Both the position numbers and the translations under genes were made by a program. From contig JBLMWU010000289.1 of NCBI GenBank assembly GCA_050257395.1, positions 1-26,111 on the forward strand: a stretch of 26,111 nucleotides of DNA, in the 5' to 3' direction. The notes beneath the pieces were generated by a model. The model did not search any database and was not told the DNA's origin. It worked only from the letters and a program-made list of their open reading frames with translations. Positions 1 through 6,892 of the stretch are shown here, piece after piece. Source of the DNA: JAIRTY01 sp050257395. GTDB taxonomy: Bacteria > Actinomycetota > Actinomycetes > Streptosporangiales > Streptosporangiaceae. Positions within the stretch are counted from its first letter, which is position 1. Each line of letters opens with the position of its first letter.

Positions 1-22
1 CGCCGGGCCAGCAGGCCCGGCG
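1..22. terminator. GC-rich hairpin at window edge
   Basis: A perfect 9-bp inverted repeat (CGCCGGGCC at 1-9, GGCCCGGCG at 14-22) encloses a 4-base loop. No T-run follows. A plus-strand frame with no start in view runs from the window edge to a TAG at 63-65, so the hairpin could equally lie inside the tail of an upstream gene. Terminator is a guess from structure only. Confidence 0.3.
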
Positions 23-248
23 CCACAGCCGCTTCAGGAAGCCGCCGGCACCTGCCCCGCCTTAGCGCCCGCCGCGGCGTCCAGGCGTCAGATAGGGCAA
101 CTGCCCGATGCGGCCGCGGGGGCCTTGGCGCGAAGCTGCTGTCATGACCGCGGCCAGCTGGGACAGCGCCCGCTGGGCGCCCGCGGGCCCCGCCCCGGTG
201 CCACCCGGGCGGGCGCCTGGCCGGCCCGCATTCCCGGATCCTGGTGAC

Positions 249-3200
249 ATGCTGGAAGACATGAGCGTTCGCGCGGCCAGCCCGGTCCTGGTCGGCCGGG
301 CTGCCCAGCTGGCGGCGCTGGACGCTGCCCTGGGCCGGGTCCGCGCGGGCGGGCCGGCGACGGTGCTGATCGGCGGCGAGGCCGGGATCGGCAAGTCCCG
401 CCTGGTGAGCGAGTTTGGCGCCGCGGCTGCCCGGTCGGGGGCACGGGTGCTGACCGGCGGCTGCCTCGCCCTGGGCGCCGAGGGCCTGCCGTTCGCGCCG
501 TTCGCCGCCATGCTCCGCGAGCTCGTCCGCGAGCTGGGAGCCGACGGGGTGGCCGCGCTCCTGCCCGGTCACGCGACCCGCGAGTTCGCCCGGCTGCTGC
601 CGGAGTTCGGCGAGGCGGGCCGGGACGCTGACCCGGCGGTCGCCCGCGCCCGGCTGTTCGAGCAGCTGCTCACCCTGCTGGAGCGGCTGGCTGAGCCCGC
701 GCCGGTGGTGCTGGTCATCGAGGATGCGCACTGGGCCGACCGCTCCACCCGCGACCTGGCCGCCTTCCTGATCGGCAGTCAGCAGGTGCTGGACCGGGTG
801 CTGATCCTCCTCACCTACCGTTCCGACGAGCTGCACCGGACCCACCCGCTGCGGCCGATGCTCGCCGAACTCGGCCGGCTGGCCTGGGTGGAGCGGATGG
901 AGCTGCCCAGGCTGGGCAGGCTGCACGCGGACGAGCTGGTCGCCCGCATCACCGGCCGCGAGCCGGAGCGATGGCTGGCGGACGAGGTGTACGAGCGGGC
1001 CGAGGGCAACCCGCTGTTCGTCGAAGAGCTGCTGTGCTGTGACGGCAGCCTGACCGCCGAGCTGCCCGAGTCCTTGCGCGACCTGCTGCTCGCCGCGGTC
1101 CGCCGGCTGCCCGAGGAGACCCAGGGACTGCTGCGGGCGGCCAGCGCCGGCGGGCAGCGCAGCGGCGACGCGCTGCTGGCGGCGGTGACGGGCCTGACCG
1201 GCGACCAGCTCGCGCACGGGCTGCGGCCGGCGGTGGCAGCCAACGTGCTGACCGCGGGCCAGGGCGGCTACGCGTTCCGGCACGCGCTGATCCGGGAGGC
1301 AATCTACGACGACCTGCTGCCGGGGGAGCGCACCCGGCTGCACAGCCGCTTCGCGGAGATCCTCGGGTCCGGCACCGGGCTGGTCCCGCCCGGCCGGGCC
1401 ATGATCGAGCAGGCGCATCACTGGTACCACGCCCACGACACCACCTGGGCGCTGGTCAGCGCCTGGCAGGCGGCGGCCGCCGCCGGTGACATCCTCGCCC
1501 ACGCCGAGCAGCTCACCCTGCTGGCCCGGGTGCTGGAACTGTGGGACCGGGTCCCGGACGCGGCGGACCGGATCGGCGCCAGCCACCTGACCGTGCTGGA
1601 ACAGGCCGCGGCCATCGCGCGGAACGCCGACGAGAACGAGCGCGGGGTCGCGTTCGCCTCCGCCGCCCTCCGGGAGGTCGACCCGGCCGTCGAGCCGGTG
1701 CGCACGGCGCTGCTGCTGGAGACCCGGGCCCTGCTGAGCAAGCACGGCGTCAGCCCCGGCGGCGCCGCCGAGGACCTGCGCGCGGCGCTGGCCCTGGTGC
1801 CGCCCGGTCTCGGCGACGCCGCCCGGGCGCGGGTGCTGGTGAGCGCGGCCAAGCAGATCGCCGAGCCGTACGGGCCGCAGGCCCGCGCGGCCGCGCAGGA
1901 GGCCCTGCTGCTGGCCCGGCAGGCCGGCGACATCGCGACCGAGATCGGCGCGCTGTGCCTGCTGGCCAAGATCAGGTCGCACGAGGGCGACGACGCGGCC
2001 GCCCTGGCGATGTTCGCCCAGGCGCGCTCGCTCGCCGGGCGGGCGGACGCCTACCGGCCGCTGCTGCAGGTCGCCGTCAACGAGTCACACGTGCTGGAGG
2101 GCGTGGGCGAGCACGAGCGCGCCGCCCAGGTGGCCCGGGCCGGCATCGCCAAAGCCCGGAACTACGGCCTGGCCCGCACCACCGGGACCTTCCTGGCGAT
2201 CAACACGGCGGAGCCGCTGGTGTCCCTGGGCCGGTGGGACGAGGCCATGGAGGTCATCGAGACCGCGCTCGCGCTCTCCCCACCGCGGGTCAACCGCAAC
2301 TCGCTGCGGCTGTACGCCGGGCTCGTCGCGCTGCGCCGGGGCGACCTGGCGGCCGCGGGGGCCGCAGCCGCCGCGGGTGCGGCGCTGAGCCGGCCCGGCC
2401 AGCACGGTTACCGGGAGAGCCAGTACCACCTGCCGCTCGCCGGGCTGCAGGCCGAGCTGCATCTCGCCGAGGGCAGGCCCGCTGATGCGCTCGCCGTGGT
2501 GGCAGCGGCGGCGGACCAGTCCGATCTGGCCGTGGACCCGCGGTACGGCTGGCCACTGCTCGTCACGGGCGCCCGGGCCTGCGCCGCCGCAGCCGCTGGC
2601 GCGGCCCGGGACCGGGCGGCCGCGCAGCGGGCCAGTGAGCTGGGCGGGCTGCTGCGCACGCTGGCCGGGAAGATGGATGTGGCCGGGCCGGTCCAGCAGG
2701 CCAGCCGGCTGACCTTCGCCGCGCAGGCCGGCCCGGAGCTGGCCGGCCCGGCGCTGGCCGGCCCGGCGCTGGCCGGGCTGGCCAGCCAGGATGCCGCGCT
2801 GGCGCGCTGGGACGCGGCCGCAGCCGCGTGGGAACAGGTCAGCCAGCCCTTCGAGCTCGCGGTGGCGCTGCTGCGGGCAGCCGAGGCGGCCATGGCCGCC
2901 GGTGACCGGGACGCCGCCAGGCAGCGGCTGCGGCGGGCCGCTGGCCTGGCTGAGCAACTCGGCGCCCGGCCACTGGCCAGCGAGATCGCCGTGCTGTCCC
3001 GCAGCGCCCGGCTCGCTGTGGCCAGCGTCCCCGGTCCCGGCGCAGCCGCCCCGCCCGCCCTGCGGCTCACCGCCCGGGAGTTCGACGTGCTGCGCCTGGT
3101 CGCCGCCGGCCGGTCCAATCCGGAGATCGCCGCCGAGCTCTTCATCTCCGCCAAGACCGCCAGCGTGCATGTGTCCAACATCCTCGCCAAACTCGGCGTC

Positions 3201-3260
3201 GGCAGCCGCGGCGAGGCCGCGGCTGCCGCTCACCGGATGCATCTGTTCGACGGCGAGTGA
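249..3260 (+). CDS. LuxR-family transcriptional regulator with AAA ATPase domain (LAL type)
   Basis: This is a large ATP-binding regulator of the LuxR family (LAL), about 1003 aa, the usual size. A Walker A motif (GGEAGIGKS, about residues 42-50) and a Walker B segment (VVLVIEDAHWAD, about 152-165) form the N-terminal AAA_16/STAND NTPase. A long alanine-rich helical region resembling TPR repeats follows. The last ~65 residues are a LuxR/GerE helix-turn-helix (LTAREFDVLRLVAAGRSN, then the recognition helix around TASVHVSNIL). Family members are usually activators of antibiotic or sugar-metabolism genes that bind an inducer and ATP; the target here is unknown. ATG 249 was chosen because homology begins soon after it and a GATCCT hexamer lies 6 bases upstream; ATG 261 is an alternative, and an upstream ATG at 108 adds only low-complexity residues. 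A 5-residue tandem repeat sits near residue 830. No partner gene is evident beside it. Confidence 0.92.
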   Translation: MLEDMSVRAASPVLVGRAAQLAALDAALGRVRAGGPATVLIGGEAGIGKSRLVSEFGAAAARSGARVLTGGCLALGAEGLPFAPFAAMLRELVRELGADGVAALLPGHATREFARLLPEFGEAGRDADPAVARARLFEQLLTLLERLAEPAPVVLVIEDAHWADRSTRDLAAFLIGSQQVLDRVLILLTYRSDELHRTHPLRPMLAELGRLAWVERMELPRLGRLHADELVARITGREPERWLADEVYERAEGNPLFVEELLCCDGSLTAELPESLRDLLLAAVRRLPEETQGLLRAASAGGQRSGDALLAAVTGLTGDQLAHGLRPAVAANVLTAGQGGYAFRHALIREAIYDDLLPGERTRLHSRFAEILGSGTGLVPPGRAMIEQAHHWYHAHDTTWALVSAWQAAAAAGDILAHAEQLTLLARVLELWDRVPDAADRIGASHLTVLEQAAAIARNADENERGVAFASAALREVDPAVEPVRTALLLETRALLSKHGVSPGGAAEDLRAALALVPPGLGDAARARVLVSAAKQIAEPYGPQARAAAQEALLLARQAGDIATEIGALCLLAKIRSHEGDDAAALAMFAQARSLAGRADAYRPLLQVAVNESHVLEGVGEHERAAQVARAGIAKARNYGLARTTGTFLAINTAEPLVSLGRWDEAMEVIETALALSPPRVNRNSLRLYAGLVALRRGDLAAAGAAAAAGAALSRPGQHGYRESQYHLPLAGLQAELHLAEGRPADALAVVAAAADQSDLAVDPRYGWPLLVTGARACAAAAAGAARDRAAAQRASELGGLLRTLAGKMDVAGPVQQASRLTFAAQAGPELAGPALAGPALAGLASQDAALARWDAAAAAWEQVSQPFELAVALLRAAEAAMAAGDRDAARQRLRRAAGLAEQLGARPLASEIAVLSRSARLAVASVPGPGAAAPPALRLTAREFDVLRLVAAGRSNPEIAAELFISAKTASVHVSNILAKLGVGSRGEAAAAAHRMHLFDGE
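2738..2782 (+). repeat. In-frame 15-bp tandem repeat in the LuxR gene
   Basis: Two exact copies of GCTGGCCGGCCCGGC (2738-2752, 2753-2767) and a third degenerate copy (2768-2782) encode alternating A-G-P-A-L residues in the helical middle region. The period is a multiple of three, so copy-number change would keep the frame. Confidence 0.8.
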
Positions 3261-3284
3261 ATGCCGCGGCGGCTCAGCCGGGCA

Positions 3285-3584
3285 GTTCCGCGTCCGCCCG
3301 AATCCCGATCCTGAGACCAGGAAACCGCCCGCGGCGACGCAGGCCCGCTCCGTGCGGCCGGCCAGGTGCTGCATGACCGGGGCGGCCGTCATCGTCCCGG
3401 CCATGGGCACCAGTGACCGCAGGGCAGCGGTGAGCGGGCTCATCCCGAGCACCGACTGGAGGTACTGGGTGGTGAAGACCGCAAAGCCGATGATGGCGAA
3501 CATCGCCATCAGGGTCATGACGATGGAGCCGGTGAAGGCCCGGCTGCGGAACAGCTTCAGGCCGATCATCGGTGCCCGGCTGCG
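3285..3584 (-). pseudogene. Remnant of a DHA2-type MFS exporter
   Basis: The minus strand encodes about 100 residues that read as the middle of a drug:H+ antiporter of the EmrB/QacA (DHA2) type. A basic loop (RSRAPMIGLKLFRSRAF) is followed by hydrophobic segments including MFAIIGFAVFTTQYLQSVLG, MSPLTAALRSLVPMAGTM and AAGGFLVSGSGF. Such exporters are about 470-520 aa with 14 membrane segments, so only about a fifth remains. No start codon, N-terminal half or C-terminal half is present. The frame is open beyond both ends only because of high GC and runs antisense into the LuxR gene. It is best read as a deletion remnant. The intact MFS gene at 16522-17949 belongs to the same broad family but is not an obvious direct source. 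Confidence 0.75.
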
Positions 3585-3587
3585 GGC

Positions 3588-3752
3588 CTGATCGCCGCCG
3601 GCGGCAACGCCTACTACCTGGCCAAGTTCGCGGACTTCCGGGAGGTGCCCGGCGGGCGCGGGCCCTGGCTCGACGACCCGGCCGGCTGCGCCCGGCTCGC
3701 CATCGGCCATCTCGCGGCGACCGGCTTCCCGCCCGCCCCGGCCGGTGGTTAA
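3588..3752 (+). pseudogene. C-terminal remnant of an unidentified gene
   Basis: A plus-strand frame ending at TAA 3750-3752 encodes about 54 protein-like residues, including GGNAYYLAKFADFREVPGG and a GPWLDDPAGCARLAIGHLAATGF-like stretch (given here only in part). It has no start codon or ribosome site and begins exactly where the antisense MFS remnant ends, so it looks like the surviving 3' end of a gene whose front was lost in the same rearrangement. I do not recognise the family. Overlapping start codons in another frame give only an arginine-rich shadow. Confidence 0.4.
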
Positions 3753-3756
3753 TGCC

Positions 3757-3787
3757 TTGACCCTGACGCAGCGTCAGGCTGCACAGT
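3757..3787 (+). promoter_or_regulatory. MerR-type promoter with operator in a 19-bp spacer
   Basis: TTGACC (3757-3762) is followed 19 bp later by CACAGT (3782-3787). The spacer holds a perfect palindrome: CCTGACGC (3762-3769), a central A, and GCGTCAGG (3771-3778). An over-long 19-bp spacer filled by a dyad is the hallmark of promoters twisted into register by MerR-family activators. GTG 3795 lies 7 bases after the -10, implying a leaderless message and autoregulation. Confidence 0.8.
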
Positions 3788-3794
3788 GGGCAGC

Positions 3795-4592
3795 GTGAGC
3801 GAGGGATACACCGTCGGGGCCGCGGCCAGGCTGGCCGGGGTCTCCGTGCGCACGCTGCACCACTATGACCGGATTGGCCTGCTCTCTCCTAGCGGGGGCG
3901 GGCCCAGCGGGGGCGGGCCGGGCGGCCGGAGCCCGGCCGGGTACCGGCTCTACTCGCTGGCGGACCTCAAGCGGCTGCAGCAGATCCTCTTCTACCGCGA
4001 GCTCGGCTTCCCGCTGACCGAGATCGCCCGGATCCTGGCCGACCCCGGCGAGGACGCGGACGCTCACCTGCGCCGGCAGCACCGGCTGCTGCGGGAGCAG
4101 ATCAGCCGCCGCCAGGACATGCTGGCGGCCATCGAGAAGGAGATGGAGGCACGCAAGATGGGCATCTCCCTGACGCCCGAGGAGCAGCTCGAGGTGTTCG
4201 GCACCGACAAGGTCAGCGGTGAGTGGGCGCAGGAGGCCGGGCAGCGGTGGGGCGAGACCGAGGCCTGGCGCCAGTCACAGCGGCGCACCGCCGCCTACAC
4301 CAAGCAGGACTGGCTGGAGATCCGGGCCGAGGTGACCGCGATCAACCAGGACTTCCTGGCGGCCATGCGCGCGGGTGAGCCCGCGGGCTCCGCGCGCGCC
4401 ATGGACGTCGCGGAACGGCACCGCCAGCACATCGCCGCCCGGTTCTACGACTGCGGCTACGGCATGCACACCGGGCTCGCCGAGCTGTACCTGGCCGACC
4501 AGCGGTTCGGCCGCAACTACGACGACATGGCGCCGGGCCTCGCCCAGTATGTGCACGACGCCATCATCGCCAACGCCCGGCGGGCGGCCTAG
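3795..4592 (+). CDS. MerR-family regulator with TipAS ligand-binding domain
   Basis: This 265-aa protein has an N-terminal MerR winged helix (YTVGAAARLAGVSVRTLHHYD, then GYRLYSLADLKRLQQI), a coiled-coil dimerisation helix (about residues 85-125) and a C-terminal TipAS domain, as in TipAL and Mta. The TipAS part contains FYDCGYGMH, with Cys220 in the position region where TipAL-type proteins capture thiopeptide antibiotics; that role is inferred. The wing carries a Gly-rich insertion encoded by a 15-bp duplication. GTG 3795 is preferred over GTG 3786 because the promoter -10 at 3782-3787 would put transcription start at about 3795. It probably activates its own promoter, and perhaps distant resistance genes, on binding a drug. 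No exporter is directly adjacent, although an MFS remnant lies just upstream. Confidence 0.9.
   Translation: MSEGYTVGAAARLAGVSVRTLHHYDRIGLLSPSGGGPSGGGPGGRSPAGYRLYSLADLKRLQQILFYRELGFPLTEIARILADPGEDADAHLRRQHRLLREQISRRQDMLAAIEKEMEARKMGISLTPEEQLEVFGTDKVSGEWAQEAGQRWGETEAWRQSQRRTAAYTKQDWLEIRAEVTAINQDFLAAMRAGEPAGSARAMDVAERHRQHIAARFYDCGYGMHTGLAELYLADQRFGRNYDDMAPGLAQYVHDAIIANARRAA
3891..3920 (+). repeat. 15-bp tandem duplication in the MerR wing
   Basis: AGCGGGGGCGGGCCC (3891-3905) is followed directly by a copy differing at the last base (3906-3920). Together they encode S-G-G-G-P repeats inside the DNA-binding domain, between the helix-turn-helix and the GYRLY wing strand. Confidence 0.8.
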
Positions 4593-4611
4593 ACTGCCAG
4601 GCCTGATCGAC

Positions 4612-4637
4612 AGCCGGCGGCCGCGTGGCCGCCGGCT
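4612..4637 (+). terminator. Hairpin after the MerR gene
   Basis: AGCCGGCGGCC (4612-4622) and GGCCGCCGGCT (4627-4637) form a perfect 11-bp stem with a 4-base loop, 20 bases after the MerR stop. No T-run follows, as is common for actinobacterial terminators. The stem ends 20 bases before the start of the next gene, so it could also attenuate read-through into it. Confidence 0.6.
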
Positions 4638-4657
4638 CAGGCCGCCAGGGGGTCGGT

Positions 4658-5320
4658 GTGTGCTTCTCGCCGCAGGCGGACCTGGCCGGCGGGGTGATCA
4701 TCACCGTGATCGGCGTTGATGCCGTCCGGCACATCGATCACCGCCGCGAGGTGGCGGCCCTGGCGTGGCTCCCGCTGCTGCTCGGCGCGCACCAGTTCAT
4801 CGAGGCGCTGATCTGGCTGTGGCTCGAAGGCCACCTGCCGCGCGAGGTCGGCCGGCCCGCGCTGTGGGCCTACCTGCTGATCGCGTTCGCCGTGCTGCCG
4901 GCGGCGGTCCCGCTGGCGGTCGTCGCGCTGGAGCCGACCCGGCTGCGCAAGCTGCTCATGGCGCCGTTCGCCGCGCTCGGGACGGTGGTCGCCGCGCTGA
5001 TGCTGACGGCCGTGATCCGCGGCCCGGCCGGGGTCCGGCTCGCCCCGTATCACCTGGCCTATGAGGTGCGGCCGCCCGGTGGCTTCCTCATCGGCGTCCT
5101 GTATGTGACCGCGGTGTGCGCCCCTCTGCTGCTCTCGGGATACCGGCATGTAGCGATCTTCGGCATCGTCAACCTGGTCGCGGTCGTCGTCATCGCGAAG
5201 CTGACCGTGTCCGGGTTCGCCTCGGTGTGGTGCGCCTGGGCCGCGGTGTCCAGCGGCGCGATCGCGCTGCACCTGCGGCTCGGCAAGGCGCACCGCCGGG
5301 CTCTCGCGGCCGGTGGCTGA
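4658..5320 (+). CDS. DUF6629-like integral membrane protein
   Basis: The 220-aa product begins MCFSPQADL when GTG 4658 is used. An AGGGGG ribosome site (4647-4652) lies 5 bases upstream, and the MCFSP opening matches what I recall of DUF6629 proteins, so this start is favoured. Six or seven hydrophobic segments follow, for example LLIAFAVLPAAVPLAVVAL, LMAPFAALGTVVAALML and VNLVAVVVIAKLTV. Polar signature residues include HQFIEALIW in an early helix. The tail is short and basic. The function of this family is not known to me; the topology suggests a small multispanning inner-membrane protein. It stands alone between the MerR hairpin and the rho leader. Confidence 0.75.
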   Translation: MCFSPQADLAGGVIITVIGVDAVRHIDHRREVAALAWLPLLLGAHQFIEALIWLWLEGHLPREVGRPALWAYLLIAFAVLPAAVPLAVVALEPTRLRKLLMAPFAALGTVVAALMLTAVIRGPAGVRLAPYHLAYEVRPPGGFLIGVLYVTAVCAPLLLSGYRHVAIFGIVNLVAVVVIAKLTVSGFASVWCAWAAVSSGAIALHLRLGKAHRRALAAGG

Positions 5321-5327
5321 ACGCCGG

Positions 5328-5376
5328 CCGTCATTCCTGTGGGCATGACGGGAATTCCGGCCCGGAACGGGAATGA
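5328..5376. promoter_or_regulatory. Cluster of inverted and direct repeats upstream of rho
   Basis: Nested symmetry lies just before the rho promoter. CCGTCAT (5328-5334) pairs with ATGACGG (5345-5351). TTCCGG-C-CCGGAA forms a perfect palindrome at 5355-5367. ACGGGAAT occurs twice in direct orientation 19 bp apart (5348-5355, 5367-5374) and once, nearly exactly, inverted at 5333-5340. The first hairpin could terminate the preceding gene; the 19-bp spaced repeats look more like a protein-binding site. Confidence 0.5.
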
Positions 5377-5377
5377 T

Positions 5378-5408
5378 TTGGCGACCCGCCGGTGCTCTGG
5401 TATATAGT
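5378..5408 (+). promoter_or_regulatory. Candidate rho promoter
   Basis: TTGGCG (5378-5383) and TATATA (5401-5406) are separated by 17 bp; an overlapping TATAGT (5403-5408) gives 19 bp. This is the most AT-rich spot in the region. Transcription from it would give a 5' leader of roughly 235 bases before the rho ATG. Confidence 0.55.
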
Positions 5409-5413
5409 CGCGG

Positions 5414-5648
5414 TAAGCGGAATCTCCGCGAGCGCGGGCAGCGGCCCGCGAATCCAGCCCAGTCGGCAGCTCCACCGCCTCAGATCTCCTGCGGTGTAGA
5501 GCATCGTCCAGCACCTGCCGGAATGTGCCCGGCCTGTGCGTTCCCGGCCTGCGATGCGGGTGCCCGGCATCCTTCGCAGTTCGTTCACCCGGCGTATTCG
5601 CTTTTACGCCAGCAGCGCTATTCAGCCTGCCTTCGAAAGGAAACCCAA
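5414..5648 (+). promoter_or_regulatory. Long untranslated leader of rho
   Basis: About 235 bases without a credible gene precede rho and are less GC-rich than the rest of the window. A 6-bp stem (GGCGTA 5592-5597, TACGCC 5606-5611) with a pyrimidine-rich loop lies 40 bases before the ribosome site (AAAGGA, 5636-5641). Other rho genes are autoregulated by termination in their own leader; the same is inferred here. No known riboswitch class was recognised. Confidence 0.4.
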
Positions 5649-6842
5649 ATGACAGCAACCGCCCAGGAAAAGCCTGCGCAGGCTCAGCAGCCAGCGGCCG
5701 CCGGGCCGCCCGTCCCGGTCGCCGGCATCATCGACGTCCGGGACAGCCGGGCATTCATCCGGACCTCCGGGTACCGGGCAGGCCGCGACGACGTCGCCGT
5801 GACCCAGTCCCAGCTCCGCCAGTACGGGCTGCGGCCCGGGGACCTCGTGGAAGGCACCGCCCGGCCGCCGCGCCAGGACGGCGCCAGCCAGCGGCAGGGC
5901 CGTGCCCGGCCGGGGTCCCGGGTGCTGGCCGGCCTGGACACCGTCAACGGCCGGCCCGCCGCCCAGGCCCGCAACCGCCCCCACTTCGCCCAGCTCACCC
6001 CGCTGTTCCCGCAGGACCGGCTGCGGCTCGACGCCGGGCCGGCCTCGCCGGCCGCGCGGATCATCGACCTGGTCACCCCGGTCGGCAAGGGCCAGCGCGG
6101 CCTGATCGTGGCGCCGCCCAAGGCCGGCAAGACCATGGTGCTGCAGGCCCTCGCCGCCGCGGTCGCCGCCAGCCACCCCGAGGTGCACCTGATGGTGGTG
6201 CTGGTGGGCGAGCGGCCGGAAGAAGTCACCGAGATGCAGCGCACCGTGCGCGGCGAGGTGATCTACTCCACCTTCGACCAGCCCGCCGCGGACCACATCA
6301 TGATCGCCGAACTCGCGGCCGAGCGCGCCAAGCGCCTGGCCGAGCTGGGCGGCGACGTGGTCATGCTGCTCGACTCGCTCACCCGGCTCGCCCGCGCCTA
6401 CAACCTCGCCGCCCCGTCCAGCAGCCGCATCCTCACCGGCGGCGTCGCGACCTCCGCCCTGCAGGGGCCGCGCCGGTTCCTCGGCGCAGCCCGCAACACC
6501 GAGGAGGGCGGGTCGCTCACCATCCTGTCCAGCGCGCTGGTGGAGACCGGCTCGGCCATGGACAACGTGTTCTTCGAGGAGTTCAAGGGCACCGGCAACA
6601 TGGAGCTGCGGCTGCGCCGGGACCTGGCCGAGAAGCGGCTGTACCCGGCCGTGGACGTGGCGGCGTCCAGCACCCGCCGCGACGACCTGCTGATGCCCGC
6701 GGACGAGCACGCGGCCGTCACCCGGCTGCGCCGCGCGCTGGCCGGGCTGGAGCCCCAGCAGGCGCTCGACATGCTCCTGGCCAAGACCAGGGAAACCGCC
6801 ACCAACCCCGAGTTCCTGCTGCAGGTGCGGCGCAGCGCCTGA
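5649..6842 (+). CDS. rho: Transcription termination factor Rho, short form
   Basis: Rho is a hexameric RNA-dependent ATPase that releases nascent RNA from RNA polymerase. The 397-aa product has a cold-shock-like RNA-binding domain (about 24-100; AFIRTSGYRAGRDD, QLRQYGLRPGDLVEG), a P-loop APPKAGKT (155-162, Lys161), Walker B VVMLLDSLTR (Asp242), and intact Q- and R-loop regions (ALQGPRRFLGAARN, EEFKGTGNMEL). AAAGGA 8 bases before ATG 5649 supports the start. Actinobacterial housekeeping Rho normally carries a Rho_N domain and a long Arg/Asp-rich insertion, giving about 600-700 aa. Both are absent here, replaced by about 20 Ala/Gln/Pro-rich residues. An aromatic residue of the usual RNP1 stretch (NYAF or GFGF) is replaced (SRAF). 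The neighbourhood is not the usual one of the main rho gene (thrB, rpmE), so a second, specialised copy is inferred. Confidence 0.95.
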   Translation: MTATAQEKPAQAQQPAAAGPPVPVAGIIDVRDSRAFIRTSGYRAGRDDVAVTQSQLRQYGLRPGDLVEGTARPPRQDGASQRQGRARPGSRVLAGLDTVNGRPAAQARNRPHFAQLTPLFPQDRLRLDAGPASPAARIIDLVTPVGKGQRGLIVAPPKAGKTMVLQALAAAVAASHPEVHLMVVLVGERPEEVTEMQRTVRGEVIYSTFDQPAADHIMIAELAAERAKRLAELGGDVVMLLDSLTRLARAYNLAAPSSSRILTGGVATSALQGPRRFLGAARNTEEGGSLTILSSALVETGSAMDNVFFEEFKGTGNMELRLRRDLAEKRLYPAVDVAASSTRRDDLLMPADEHAAVTRLRRALAGLEPQQALDMLLAKTRETATNPEFLLQVRRSA

Positions 6843-6892
6843 GTGGCCACCGGTGTGCACCGCGGCGGATGACCCCGGCCACACTGGGCAGT

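Noticed and set aside
1..65. Tail of an upstream plus-strand gene ending at TAG 63-65
   Set aside because: Only about 20 Arg/Pro-rich codons are visible and a perfect hairpin covers the first 22 bases, so there is too little to support a gene.
2085..3710. 541-aa minus-strand frame antisense to the LuxR gene
   Set aside because: Only the stretch 3285-3584 is protein-like (MFS remnant). The rest mirrors the LuxR gene and has the Gly/Gln/Arg composition of high-GC antisense frames.
5373..5648. N-terminal extension of Rho from an upstream start
   Set aside because: The added residues have no Rho_N-like features, the region contains a promoter-like pair, and AAAGGA marks ATG 5649.
5525..6868. 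Front half of the 991-aa frame leading into the acyl-CoA ligase
   Set aside because: It overlaps rho in another frame and is Arg/Gly/Pro-rich low complexity; real ligase homology begins after 6893.
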